Assembly: GCF_000523515.1 (NCBI RefSeq)
Contig: NZ_AWRU01000031.1
Coordinates: 105,682-169,681, forward strand
Reading direction: 5' to 3'
From: Pedobacter sp. V48
GTDB taxonomy: Bacteria; Bacteroidota; Bacteroidia; Sphingobacteriales; Sphingobacteriaceae
Length of the DNA: 64,000 bases
Of this stretch, positions 28,105 to 37,429 are shown in pieces (the stretch's first letter is position 1; each line of letters opens with the position of its first letter). Both the position numbers and the translations under genes were made by a program. Under the pieces are notes generated by a model. The model did not search any database. It saw nothing but the letters and a program-made list of their open reading frames with translations, and was not told the DNA's origin.

Positions 28105-28511
28105 TCAAACTGAGGGCGCCTTCTGTTTTCTTTTTTAGCTGCCGTTATTTGCTTATCTGCCAATCTTTTTCTGATAACTGATTTGGGGATTTTTGTTGGT
28201 TTCCTATTTTTTTGAATGTGAAGAGCAGATTTCAGCAATGCAATTAATTTAATAATGGTTCTTTCCTTGTTCATCAGTTGACTGCGGTCTTCTTGTGAAA
28301 CTATATGGAGGTTGCCGTCCTGATCTAGCCTATGCACTAATCTTTCATTTAAAAGTTGCTTTTCGTCCTCATTTAAAAAAGATGCTGAGTGTAGATTTAA
28401 AATTAGTTCAACCTTACTAGAAACTTTATTTACATTTTGTCCGCCCTTACCTCCGCTACGGGAAGTTTTAAATAGCACGACTTTAACAATATCTTCTTTA
28501 GTGGGTATCAT
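28101..28511 (-). CDS. arfB: Ribosome-rescue peptidyl-tRNA hydrolase ArfB (YaeJ-like)
   Basis: Releases peptides from stalled ribosomes without a stop codon. 136 aa. The GGQ catalytic motif is at residues 23-25 in SGGKGGQNVNKVSSKVEL. The basic C-terminal tail (KNRKPTKIPKSVIRKRLADKQITAAKKENRRRP) would insert into the mRNA channel. This matches ArfB rather than full release factors, which carry a codon-recognition domain. It converges on the LpxR-like gene. Confidence 0.92.
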   Translation of the reverse strand: MIPTKEDIVKVVLFKTSRSGGKGGQNVNKVSSKVELILNLHSASFLNEDEKQLLNERLVHRLDQDGNLHIVSQEDRSQLMNKERTIIKLIALLKSALHIQKNRKPTKIPKSVIRKRLADKQITAAKKENRRRPQFD

Positions 28512-28565
28512 ATGGCAAAAGTAATTATTTCTGTTGCCTTCAATTTACTTTATTAGAAATTTTGA

Positions 28566-28596
28566 TTGAAAATCATTTCTCAAATTGTTAGCTTTG
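28566..28596 (+). promoter_or_regulatory. Candidate promoter of cmk
   Basis: TTG (28566-28568), 20 bases, then TAGCTTTG (28589-28596). The -7 element covers the upstream TTG alternative start and ends 6 bases before the ATG at 28603, suggesting a leaderless or nearly leaderless mRNA. Confidence 0.5.
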
Positions 28597-28602
28597 CTTT
28601 AT

Positions 28603-29283
28603 ATGAGAAAAAATCTGGTTATAGCTATTGACGGCTATTCTTCATGCGGAAAAAGTACTCTTGCAAAGGCTTTAGCCAAAAAACTAGGTTTTATCTATAT
28701 AGACAGCGGGTCTATGTACCGTGCTGTTACCCTATTCTTTATTCGCAATAAAGTCGACATTAGTGATCCTGAGGCAGTAAAAGATGCACTTCAGCATATC
28801 GAATTAAACTTTCACTCAAGAGATTACGAATCTCATATTACGCTGAACGGCGAAGAGGTTTCTGAAGAAATCAGACAAATGCCTGTTTCCGAAAACGTTA
28901 GTGAAGTCTCTGCGAACAAAATTGTGCGTAAAGAAATGGTAAAACAGCAACAACGCATGGGTAAGTCTAAAAATATTGTAATGGATGGCCGCGATATAGG
29001 CACAACAGTATTTGCAGATGCTCAGGTAAAGTTTTTTATGACTGCTGATCCTAAAATCAGGGCTGAACGTCGTTTTAAAGAATTACAAAGTAAGGGCGAT
29101 ACAGTTACTTCTCTGGAAGATGTTTTTGAAAATCTAGCTCATAGAGATTACGCAGACACAACACGTGCAGAGAGCCCGCTAACCCGGGCTGAAGATGCTA
29201 TAATTCTTGACAATACAGAATTAACACAAGAAGAACAGCTTGATTTTGCATTAGAGCAAGTTCATCAGCATCTACCCGTCTGA
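28603..29283 (+). CDS. cmk: Cytidylate kinase
   Basis: Phosphorylates CMP and dCMP with ATP. 226 aa from MRKNLVIAIDGYSSCGKST, with the P-loop near residues 9-17. YIDSGSMYRAVTLFF, MDGRDIGTTVFADAQVKFFMTA and HRDYADTTRAESPL are conserved substrate-binding blocks. The frame opens at a TTG at 28585, but that codon lies under the -7 promoter element, so the ATG is chosen. No rpsA is directly downstream; S1 is encoded at 43972-45906. Confidence 0.95.
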   Translation: MRKNLVIAIDGYSSCGKSTLAKALAKKLGFIYIDSGSMYRAVTLFFIRNKVDISDPEAVKDALQHIELNFHSRDYESHITLNGEEVSEEIRQMPVSENVSEVSANKIVRKEMVKQQQRMGKSKNIVMDGRDIGTTVFADAQVKFFMTADPKIRAERRFKELQSKGDTVTSLEDVFENLAHRDYADTTRAESPLTRAEDAIILDNTELTQEEQLDFALEQVHQHLPV

Positions 29284-29375
29284 TTTTCGGGTCTCCGACC
29301 ACTTAATCACTTTATTATTTTTCTGCAAAGCTTTAGTTACAAAAGCTGAAATAGGTTAAACATTACATTTTGATG

Positions 29376-29406
29376 TTTTATCTATTTTAAAGTATGAATA
29401 ATTTCG
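29376..29406 (+). promoter_or_regulatory. Candidate promoter of the efflux operon
   Basis: TTTT (29376-29379), 19 bases, then TAATTTCG (29399-29406), one base from TAnnTTTG. The same TAATTTCG variant precedes lon. Leader of about 30 bases. Confidence 0.45.
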
Positions 29407-29444
29407 CCACCCGATAGTTAATATCTTAAAAACCTGCTACAAGA

Positions 29445-30611
29445 ATGAAAACAAAGTTCCAATCTATTTATTTTTTATTACCAGTTTTATTAATCATTAG
29501 TTCTTGTGGGAGTAATGATAAGAAAAAGGATGCCGGAGCGGCAAATCAGGTACAAGCCTATCCTGTTGTTGCATTAACGGCTCAATCTACATCACTTGAA
29601 ACAGACTATCCTGCAACAATTGAAGGTATTCAAAATGTAGACATCAGACCAAAGGTTGATGGCTTTATTGAGAAAATTTATGTTGACGAGGGCGCAGTAG
29701 TAAAGAAAGGTCAGCGACTTTTTAGCATCAATGCCCCACAATATGAACAATTGGTTAGAACTGCAACCGCCGCAATTAGTAGCGCCGAAGCTGATGTGAA
29801 TGCTGCACAGCTACAAGTAAATAAAACAAAACCCTTAGTTGAGAAAGATATCATTAGTAAGTATGATCTAGATGCTGCTCAACTTACGCTTCAAAGTAGA
29901 AAAGCTGCATTAGCTCAGACAAGAGCTGAATTGGTTAATGCAAAGGTAAACCTTGGTTACACCACAATTACTAGTCCGGTTGATGGTGTAATTGGTAGTA
30001 TACCTTTTAAAACCGGTAGCCTGGTAAGTGGCAGCAGTGCAGAACCGCTAACCACTGTATCAAATATTTCAAAAGTTTATGCTTATTTCTCTTTAAATGA
30101 GAAACAACTTCTTGATTTTTCGAGGAATTATAAAGGCGCAACACTTGAGGCGCAAATGAAAAACATTCCTGCAGTTTCGTTAATATTAGCTGATGGAAGT
30201 GCATATGCTGAGAATGGAAAAATTGAGTCTATAAATGGCTTAATAAATACCAACACAGGTTCTGCGAGTTTAAGAGCAACTTTTTCAAACCCTTCTAAAC
30301 TTTTAAGAAGTGGTGCCAGCGCATCGGTACGTATACCACAGCATCTGGAGAATGCTATTCTTATCCCTCAAAAATCAACTACTGATTTACAAGGTAAAAA
30401 GTTTGTGTTTGTTGTTGATGACAAAGGAATCATTAAAAATACGGAGATCGAAATCATGGAAAATGCAAAAGGTAATTTCTATGTAGTTACCAAAGGCCTT
30501 AAAGCCGGAGATAAGATTGTACTTGAAGGCTTCCAATCGTTAAAAGATGGTGCAGAGATTAAACCGGAAGAAAAAAGTGCAGATTCAGTATTCGCTGATC
30601 TTAAAAAATAA
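29445..30611 (+). CDS. RND efflux periplasmic adaptor lipoprotein (AcrA/MexA-like)
   Basis: Membrane-fusion protein bridging the inner-membrane pump and the outer-membrane channel. 388 aa. The signal peptide has a lipobox ISSC near residue 21. A lipoyl/barrel-sandwich half (VDIRPKVDGFIEKIYVDEGAVVKKGQRLFSI), a coiled-coil hairpin (about 95-165, alanine-rich), the second lipoyl half (TSPVDGVIGSI) and beta-barrel and membrane-proximal domains follow. First gene of the three-gene operon with the permease (45-base gap) and outer-membrane factor. Confidence 0.95.
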   Translation: MKTKFQSIYFLLPVLLIISSCGSNDKKKDAGAANQVQAYPVVALTAQSTSLETDYPATIEGIQNVDIRPKVDGFIEKIYVDEGAVVKKGQRLFSINAPQYEQLVRTATAAISSAEADVNAAQLQVNKTKPLVEKDIISKYDLDAAQLTLQSRKAALAQTRAELVNAKVNLGYTTITSPVDGVIGSIPFKTGSLVSGSSAEPLTTVSNISKVYAYFSLNEKQLLDFSRNYKGATLEAQMKNIPAVSLILADGSAYAENGKIESINGLINTNTGSASLRATFSNPSKLLRSGASASVRIPQHLENAILIPQKSTTDLQGKKFVFVVDDKGIIKNTEIEIMENAKGNFYVVTKGLKAGDKIVLEGFQSLKDGAEIKPEEKSADSVFADLKK

Positions 30612-30656
30612 ATAACAGTTTATCCAATCCGGCAATAGCCGGTTGAAATAGAATAT

Positions 30657-33600
30657 ATGTTTAAGAAATTTATAGAGAGACCTGTTTTATCAACAGTTAT
30701 ATCCATTATAATTGTAATATTGGGGGTACTAGGTTTAATTACTTTACCTGTATCTCAATATCCAGAAATTGCCCCACCAACAGTTCAGGTATCTGCATCC
30801 TATCAGGGTGCCAATGCCGATGTTGTGATGAACAGTGTTGTTGTTCCGCTAGAGGAACAGATTAACGGTGTTGAGGATATGACCTACATGACCTCAACAG
30901 CCAGTAATGATGGTACAGCAACAATCACAGTAAACTTTAAACTCGGTACAAATCCGGATCTTGCAGCTGTAAACGTCCAGAACCGTGTATCAAGAGCTAC
31001 CAGTTTATTACCTGCAGAGGTTACACGTGCGGGGGTAATAACAGCAAAAAAACAAGCGAGTAACGTTTTGATCTTCGGTATTTATAGTGATAATCCATCC
31101 TATGACCAGACGTTTCTTCAAAACTACTCCAACATTAACTTAATACCTCAAATTAAGCGTATCAATGGTGTTGGTGATGCGAATGCTTTTGGTTTAATGG
31201 ATTATACCATGCGCATCTGGCTTAAGCCAGAAGTTATGGCAACTTATGGCTTAGTACCAAATGACATTAATGTAGCGCTTGCTGAACAAAATGTTGAAGC
31301 CGCCCCAGGCCAGTTTGGAGAACAAGGCAATCAGGCATTCCAATACACGTTAAAATATTCAGGACGTCTAAAAAATGAAAGTGAGTTTAGTAATATCATT
31401 ATCAGAACTGCTGCAAATGGACAAGTATTACGTCTTAAGGATATTGCAAGAATTGAATTAGGAGCTCAAAGTTATGCCAGTTCAGTAAGGTTTGATGGTA
31501 AGCCTGCACTTGGTATTGCTATAAACCAGACCGCAGGATCAAATGCAAAAGATGTTATCGAAGGCGCAATAAAGGTTTTGGACGATGCATCGGTTAACTT
31601 TCCAAAAGGTGTTCATTATGCACCACTTGTAAATGTTAATGATTTCCTTGATGCATCAATTGAAAAAGTAATACATACACTGGTTGAAGCATTTATACTT
31701 GTGTTTTTAGTTGTGTTTATATTTCTTCAGGATTTCCGTTCGACCCTAATTCCTGCAATTAGTGTTCCGGTGGCTATTATTGGTACGTTCTTTTTCTTAA
31801 ATCTTTTCGGCTTTACCATAAATCTATTAACACTCTTTGCCCTGGTTCTTGCCATTGGTATTGTTGTGGATGATGCTATTGTGGTAGTTGAAGCGGTACA
31901 TGCTAAACTCGACCATGGTTATAAATCGGCCAAAAAGGCCACTATTGATGCCATGGAGGACATTACAGGAGCAATCATATCCATCACATTGGTTATGGCT
32001 GCTGTATTTATTCCGGTAAGTTTTATCCAGGGGTCTTCCGGGGTATTCTACAAACAATTTGGATTAACCCTTGCTATTGCAATCATATTATCAGCAATTA
32101 ATGCATTAACATTGAGCCCTGCTCTTTGTGCGCTGTTCTTAAAACCTCACGAAGAAGATCATGAGAAAAAGAAAAGTTTCCTTCAAAAATTCTATGTAGG
32201 TTTTAATACCTCATTTGATATGATGACTAACAGATACAAAAGATCTGTTAAATTTCTTGCCAGGAGGAAATGGATTGCTGGTTTGGGTATCGCCATTTTC
32301 ACAGTAGTTTTAGTTTGGACAATGAATACCACGCCTAAAGGATTTGTTCCTAATGAGGATTTAGGCACCATTATGTCTGATATTTCATTACCCGCTTCTA
32401 CTTCACAGGAACGGACAAATGAAGTTATTGCACAAATTGACAGTATTGTTCATGCTATTCCAGAAGTTAGAAACTCGATTAGGGTAGTTGGTAGAAGTAT
32501 GATCAGTGGATCTGGAAGTTCTTATGGTATGGTAATTTCAAGACTTAAACCCTGGAATGAGAGAACCCGTGACGTAAAGCAGATTATTGGTGAATTATTT
32601 GCTAAAACAGCAAGTATTAAAGGCGCGAAAATCATTTTCTTTGCACCGCCTACAATTCAAGGTTTTGGTACCAGTGGAGGTTTTGAATTTCAATTACAAG
32701 ATAAAACTGGTGGTGATATTAATAAGTTCAATGCCATAGGGAACGATTTCCTTGCAGCCCTTAGCAAACGACCTGAGATACAATATGCATCTACTTCCTT
32801 TAACCCTAATTTCCCTCAATATCAAATTGATGTTAATGTAGCCACAGTAAAACAAGCTGGACTAACTGTTACTGATGTTTTAGGTGTTTTACAGGGATAT
32901 TATGGTGGTGTTTATGCCTCTAACTTTAACAAATACGGAAAACAATACCGCGTTATGTTCCAGGCTGATGCGCAATACAGGGCGAATCAGGCTAGCTTAA
33001 ATAACATATATGTAAGAAATGCAAGCGGCAAAATGGCGCCCGTTAGTGAATTCATAACCTTAACTAAGGTTTATGGTCCTCAGGCAATTTCCCGTTTTAA
33101 CTTATTTACTTCCATTGCCGTAACTGGAAATCCAAACAACGGATATAGTTCTGGTGATGCGCTAAAGGCTGTACAAGAAGAAGCTGCAATACACTTACCA
33201 GTTGGTTATGGTTACGAATTCTCAGGATTATCTCGTGAGGAGATGTCAAGTGGTAGTCAAACCATTTTTATATTCCTTCTATGTGTTGTGTTCGTTTACT
33301 TTTTACTTTGTGCACAATATGAGAGTTACATTTTGCCTCTTGCGGTTCTAATTTCACTTCCTATTGGTCTAGCTGGTGTATTTATCTTCGATAAGATTTT
33401 CGGAATTGACAATAACATTTACACTCAAATCACGCTGATCATGCTTGTAGGCCTACTGGCTAAAAATGCAATTTTGATTGTTGAATTTGCCGTAGATAGA
33501 AGAAGAAAAGGCATGAGCATAGTAAATTCTGCTATTAACGGAGCAACTGCGCGTTTACGTCCTATTTTAATGACATCATTTGCCTTCATTCTTGGGCTAT

Positions 33601-33833
33601 TACCTTTAATGCTTTCAACAGGGGTTGGTGCAGCAGGTAATAAATCAATTGGTACAGGTGCTGTTGGGGGAATGCTTATAGGAACAATATTTGGAATATT
33701 TGTTATTCCCGCACTATTCATCATTTTCCAAACCTTACAAGAAAAGGTAAGCAACAAATCTCCTTTTGAAGAAGGTATTGTTAAAGAACAAGCAGAACTT
33801 GAATTCCCGGCAGTAGATACCCGTGAACATTAA
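30657..33833 (+). CDS. RND multidrug efflux permease, HAE-1 type
   Basis: Full-length AcrB/MexB-like proton antiporter, 1058 aa, twelve transmembrane segments and two large periplasmic loops. The N-terminus is MFKKFIERPVLSTVISIIIVILGVLG. The TM4 relay GIVVDDAIVVVEAV and the TM10-11 block LVGLLAKNAILIVEFAVDRR are intact. Its adaptor and outer-membrane factor are encoded on either side. A paralogue is truncated at the left window edge. The two-component system just downstream could regulate it, but I saw no shared operator. Confidence 0.97.
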   Translation: MFKKFIERPVLSTVISIIIVILGVLGLITLPVSQYPEIAPPTVQVSASYQGANADVVMNSVVVPLEEQINGVEDMTYMTSTASNDGTATITVNFKLGTNPDLAAVNVQNRVSRATSLLPAEVTRAGVITAKKQASNVLIFGIYSDNPSYDQTFLQNYSNINLIPQIKRINGVGDANAFGLMDYTMRIWLKPEVMATYGLVPNDINVALAEQNVEAAPGQFGEQGNQAFQYTLKYSGRLKNESEFSNIIIRTAANGQVLRLKDIARIELGAQSYASSVRFDGKPALGIAINQTAGSNAKDVIEGAIKVLDDASVNFPKGVHYAPLVNVNDFLDASIEKVIHTLVEAFILVFLVVFIFLQDFRSTLIPAISVPVAIIGTFFFLNLFGFTINLLTLFALVLAIGIVVDDAIVVVEAVHAKLDHGYKSAKKATIDAMEDITGAIISITLVMAAVFIPVSFIQGSSGVFYKQFGLTLAIAIILSAINALTLSPALCALFLKPHEEDHEKKKSFLQKFYVGFNTSFDMMTNRYKRSVKFLARRKWIAGLGIAIFTVVLVWTMNTTPKGFVPNEDLGTIMSDISLPASTSQERTNEVIAQIDSIVHAIPEVRNSIRVVGRSMISGSGSSYGMVISRLKPWNERTRDVKQIIGELFAKTASIKGAKIIFFAPPTIQGFGTSGGFEFQLQDKTGGDINKFNAIGNDFLAALSKRPEIQYASTSFNPNFPQYQIDVNVATVKQAGLTVTDVLGVLQGYYGGVYASNFNKYGKQYRVMFQADAQYRANQASLNNIYVRNASGKMAPVSEFITLTKVYGPQAISRFNLFTSIAVTGNPNNGYSSGDALKAVQEEAAIHLPVGYGYEFSGLSREEMSSGSQTIFIFLLCVVFVYFLLCAQYESYILPLAVLISLPIGLAGVFIFDKIFGIDNNIYTQITLIMLVGLLAKNAILIVEFAVDRRRKGMSIVNSAINGATARLRPILMTSFAFILGLLPLMLSTGVGAAGNKSIGTGAVGGMLIGTIFGIFVIPALFIIFQTLQEKVSNKSPFEEGIVKEQAELEFPAVDTREH

Positions 33834-33843
33834 ATTTAATCAC

Positions 33844-35244
33844 ATGAACTTTAGATATAAATCTTATATAATCATCGGTTTTGCCACACTCTGTTTAACC
33901 GCCTGTGTAACTAAAAAATATGAGCGCCCGGCCTTAAACAGCAATGATCTTTACCGCGACAAAACAGGAACCGATACTGCGACTATCGCAAATTTACCCT
34001 GGAAAACTTTATTCGCTGATGGCACTTTACAAACTTTAATTCAACAAGGTTTAAATGAAAACCTTGATTTAAAGCAGGCTGTTGAACGTATTAAAATTGC
34101 TGAAGCTACATTAAGACAAAGTAAAGCTGCTTTTTTGCCTAGTTTAAGTGGAGATTTATCTGTTACTGATGCTAAACAATCAAGAGCGGCATTAAACTTC
34201 CCTCCAGGAATAAATATCAATACAGAAACGCAAACCTATAAAGCACAATTAAGTACAAGTTGGGAAGCTGACATATGGGGTAAACTTAGTAGCGCCAAAA
34301 GATCAGCATATGCTTCATTATTACAAACAGATGCGGCAAAAAGGGCAGTACAAACGCAACTAATTGCCAATATTGCAAACACTTATTACAACTTACTTGC
34401 TCTGGATAAACAACTAGCTATTACAGAACAAACTGTAAAAATCAGAGAAACTGATGTTGAAACCATGAAATCTTTAAAAGAAGGTGCAATAGTTAATGGA
34501 GCAGCAGTTGTACAAAGTGAAGCAAATTTATATGCAGCGCAGGTTACTATCCCAGATCTTAAGAAGAGTATCAAAGAGACAGAAAATGCACTTAGCATAC
34601 TTTTAGGAAAAGGACCTGGAGCGATTAACCGCACTACTTTAGATGAGCAACAGCCATATAATAGTTTGGAGACAGGTGTATCGTCGCAGCTATTACAAAA
34701 TAGACCAGATGTACAGGCGGCTGAATTTGCTTTCAGATCAGCGTTTGAAAATACGAATACAGCAAAAACATACTTCTATCCTGCTTTAACATTAACTGCT
34801 AATGGTGGATTATCGAGCCTTGACCTGAAAAATTTCTTTGACCAATCTGTATTTTACAACCTAATTGGAGGCATTACACAACCTATATTCAATAAAGGGC
34901 AAAATAAGGCTAGATTGAAAACTGCTCAGGCACAACAGCAACAAGCATTCTATAGTTTTCAACAAACGCTTCTAACTAGCGGACAGGAGGTTTCAAATGC
35001 ATTATTTGCTTACCAAACGGCATCTGAAAAAGAAACAACCAGAGCAAAGCAGATTGCATCTCTTACCAAAGCAGTAGATTACACAAAAGAGTTGCTTCGT
35101 TATAGCTCGGCGACCAACTATACAGATGTTTTAACCTCTGAGCAGAGCCTCTTAGCTGCGCAACTGAATAGTATAAATGATCGTCTTCAGAAACTTCAAT
35201 CAATTGTTAATTTATACAGAGCCCTGGGTGGCGGTTGGAAATAG
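33844..35244 (+). CDS. Outer-membrane efflux channel, NodT/OprM-type lipoprotein
   Basis: TolC-family trimeric channel completing the tripartite pump. 466 aa from the ATG at 33844. The upstream GTG at 33823 would overlap the permease and weaken the signal peptide. The lipobox is LTAC, then KKYERP. Two OEP repeats follow: helices from about 65 and from about 260, with RPDVQAAEF and a C-terminal ALGGGW typical of NodT members. Last gene of the operon, followed by a long terminator. Confidence 0.95.
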   Translation: MNFRYKSYIIIGFATLCLTACVTKKYERPALNSNDLYRDKTGTDTATIANLPWKTLFADGTLQTLIQQGLNENLDLKQAVERIKIAEATLRQSKAAFLPSLSGDLSVTDAKQSRAALNFPPGININTETQTYKAQLSTSWEADIWGKLSSAKRSAYASLLQTDAAKRAVQTQLIANIANTYYNLLALDKQLAITEQTVKIRETDVETMKSLKEGAIVNGAAVVQSEANLYAAQVTIPDLKKSIKETENALSILLGKGPGAINRTTLDEQQPYNSLETGVSSQLLQNRPDVQAAEFAFRSAFENTNTAKTYFYPALTLTANGGLSSLDLKNFFDQSVFYNLIGGITQPIFNKGQNKARLKTAQAQQQQAFYSFQQTLLTSGQEVSNALFAYQTASEKETTRAKQIASLTKAVDYTKELLRYSSATNYTDVLTSEQSLLAAQLNSINDRLQKLQSIVNLYRALGGGWK

Positions 35245-35266
35245 AAATCTAATTGATTAATATTAC

Positions 35267-35320
35267 AAAAACCTGCATGAGTTTATTATTTTTAAAATAA
35301 TATAGCTCATGCAGGTTTTT
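35267..35320 (+). terminator. Long hairpin terminator after the efflux operon
   Basis: AAAAACCTGCATGAG (35267-35281) pairs perfectly with CTCATGCAGGTTTTT (35306-35320). The interior is itself largely complementary (TTATTATTTT against AAAATAATA), so nearly 50 bases can fold into one stem. It separates the pump from the regulator genes. Confidence 0.9.
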
Positions 35321-35332
35321 AGTGTATTAGAA

Positions 35333-36010
35333 ATGAAAATACTTATTGTTGAAGATGAAAAAACATTAGCGCTCGAAATGGCTGAATTTCTAGGCAAAGA
35401 AGGATATACCATTGAACATGCCTGGAAAAAGTCATCTGCTGAAGAAAAGATCTTTGTAAATTCTTATGACTTCATTTTACTTGATCTGGGATTGCCCGGT
35501 GGCGATGGTTTTGAACTCTTACATCAGTTAAAACAAATCGGCGGTCGTGATGATGCCGTGATTATACTTACCGCACGTGGTGATGTTGATGATCGGATTA
35601 AGGGGTTAGAGGCTGGGGCCGACGACTATCTGGCAAAACCTTTCTCTTTAACAGAACTTTTGGCTAGAATGCATGCCATTATCAGGCGCAAGCATAAGCT
35701 CGAAATGAATGAGATAAATGTTCACAAATTTACCCTGGACATTAAAAATCATGAGGTTTGTTTTAATGGAGAAAAAATTAATTTGACAAATAAGGAGTTT
35801 GAAATTTTCAATTACCTGGTGCTAAACAAAAACAGAGTAATTTCAAGAGTGAACCTTACCGAACATGTTTGGGGAGATATTCTGGAAATTAATTCAGATT
35901 CAAACTTTGTTGATGTACATGTTAAAAATCTACGTAAAAAACTATCAGCTCATGCTTCCATTAACTGGTTTGAAACCGTTAGAAGTATTGGATACAGAAT
36001 CAACTTCTAA
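35333..36010 (+). CDS. OmpR/PhoB-family response regulator
   Basis: DNA-binding half of a two-component system. 225 aa from MKILIVEDE. The frame also opens at 35309, inside the terminator stem, which is unlikely as a start. Receiver residues: Glu7-Asp8, phosphoacceptor Asp51 (LLDLGLPGG), Thr80 and Lys102 (LAKPFS). The C-terminal winged helix includes LTNKEFEIFNYLVLNKNRVISR and a VDVHVKNLRKKL recognition helix. The kinase gene follows 28 bases later. A pho-box-like repeat after the kinase gene is a plausible binding site. Confidence 0.96.
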   Translation: MKILIVEDEKTLALEMAEFLGKEGYTIEHAWKKSSAEEKIFVNSYDFILLDLGLPGGDGFELLHQLKQIGGRDDAVIILTARGDVDDRIKGLEAGADDYLAKPFSLTELLARMHAIIRRKHKLEMNEINVHKFTLDIKNHEVCFNGEKINLTNKEFEIFNYLVLNKNRVISRVNLTEHVWGDILEINSDSNFVDVHVKNLRKKLSAHASINWFETVRSIGYRINF

Positions 36011-36038
36011 TGTGTAATTTCATATAGGCAATCCAATT

Positions 36039-37352
36039 ATGAAATTACAATTTAAGCTTGCTTTATACAATACACTAACCAAGATCGCTATTATTACCTT
36101 TCTGGGGATATTAATACTGGCATCTATTAATCATATTTCGATAAAACACCTTCAGAAGCGTTTGATTCAGAAGAAAGCTAAATTTGTATCAAACCTCTCA
36201 ACTGGAGAGATTAATGACTTACTCACACAACAAAAAACCTTTACCGATTATAACTTACTTAAGGAAGAATACATCATTCTAAAAGAGGTTAAACAAGATA
36301 ACAAACCTCTTAAAAATCACTTTAGTCAAGAGATACGTAGTATAGAAGATAGTGAAGAAGAGTATCAGATCCTTACTACGGATCTGGTTTTTGAAGGAAC
36401 AAGGTATGAACTCGAATTGGGCGAGACCATGGCAACGGTATACCAATTAGAACATACCATTTCAGTTTTTACATTTTTTATACTCCTTGCCGCAGTTATC
36501 TTAACATTAATAACCGATCTGGCTTTCACTCAGTTCTTATTAGCTCCTTTTTATCGGATTATAGATCAGAAGCTAAATAGGGTAAATGACCCAATTAATT
36601 TCAATTATGAACCAATAAAGACCACAACAGAAGATTTCAAAATACTGGATAATAGTATCAGTATATTAATGAATAAAATTGCAACCTTATTTCTTACAGA
36701 AAAGGAATTTATAGCCAATGTCTCTCATGAATTACTTACACCCCTCTCAGTTTTAAATACCCGATTAGAAAATTTGCTGAACGATGAACAACTAACTCAA
36801 GAGGGTGAAAACAAACTATTTGCGTGCCTCAAAACGCTAAGTCGCCTGAAATCAATTATAAACAGCTTGTTACTAATCTCTAAAGTTGAAAATAATCAGT
36901 TTAATAAGCCGGATCTTATTTCAATAAAAGATACAGTAACAGAGGTCTATGAGGAACTGGAACACAGGCTATTGATGAAGAAGTTAACACTAAACATCAA
37001 CCTTCCCGAAGATTTTACTTTTACCGGCAATCGTTCACTGCTCCACACCTTAATAAGTAATTTGGTTAGCAATGCCATTAAATACAATGTTGAATCAGGT
37101 CTGATAAACATATATAGCAAAAAAGAACATGATGGTTTTCATCTTTACATTGCCGACACCGGTCAAGGAATGAACCTGGACGAAGTGAAAAATGCTTTTG
37201 TCCGTTTCGAAAAATTCGAATCAAAAAAGGAAGATAGTTATGGTCTGGGCCTTGCTATTGCAAAAAGTATAGCGGCATTTCATCAGATCATAATTGATAT
37301 CAAATCTAAAAAAGATAAAGGCACTACGGTCGAATTAATTTTCCATTTTTAG
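36039..37352 (+). CDS. Sensor histidine kinase
   Basis: 437 aa. Two transmembrane segments (about 12-32 and 140-165) enclose a periplasmic sensor loop of roughly 105 acidic residues with no named domain. A HisKA region with phosphoacceptor His230 (FIANVSHELLTPL) follows. The HATPase_c domain has the N box NLVSNAIKYN, the G1 box DTGQGM and the G2 box YGLGLAIA. Leucine replaces arginine in the usual HELRTP. Partner of the preceding response regulator. The signal is unknown. Confidence 0.95.
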   Translation: MKLQFKLALYNTLTKIAIITFLGILILASINHISIKHLQKRLIQKKAKFVSNLSTGEINDLLTQQKTFTDYNLLKEEYIILKEVKQDNKPLKNHFSQEIRSIEDSEEEYQILTTDLVFEGTRYELELGETMATVYQLEHTISVFTFFILLAAVILTLITDLAFTQFLLAPFYRIIDQKLNRVNDPINFNYEPIKTTTEDFKILDNSISILMNKIATLFLTEKEFIANVSHELLTPLSVLNTRLENLLNDEQLTQEGENKLFACLKTLSRLKSIINSLLLISKVENNQFNKPDLISIKDTVTEVYEELEHRLLMKKLTLNINLPEDFTFTGNRSLLHTLISNLVSNAIKYNVESGLINIYSKKEHDGFHLYIADTGQGMNLDEVKNAFVRFEKFESKKEDSYGLGLAIAKSIAAFHQIIIDIKSKKDKGTTVELIFHF

Positions 37353-37361
37353 CCTTTATCT

Positions 37362-37398
37362 ATCTTCATTAAATCTTCATGTTTGCTTTGCAACTTTG
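37362..37398 (+). promoter_or_regulatory. Pho-box-like direct repeat plus -7-like element
   Basis: ATCTTCAT occurs at 37362-37369 and 37373-37380, an 11-bp period (7-bp TCTTCAT units with a 4-bp AT spacer), the architecture bound by PhoB/OmpR-family dimers. A -7-like CAACTTTG (37391-37398) begins 10 bases after the repeat, and no -33 TTTG is present. This is the arrangement of an activator-dependent promoter. It sits 32 bases before the small Ala/Lys-rich gene. Confidence 0.55.
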
Positions 37399-37429
37399 AT
37401 CTAACAATTAACACAAAATAATTTTAGAT

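Noticed and set aside
35309-35332. ATG start of the response regulator at 35309
   Set aside because: It is inside the right arm of the efflux terminator. MKILIVEDE at 35333 is the normal receiver start.
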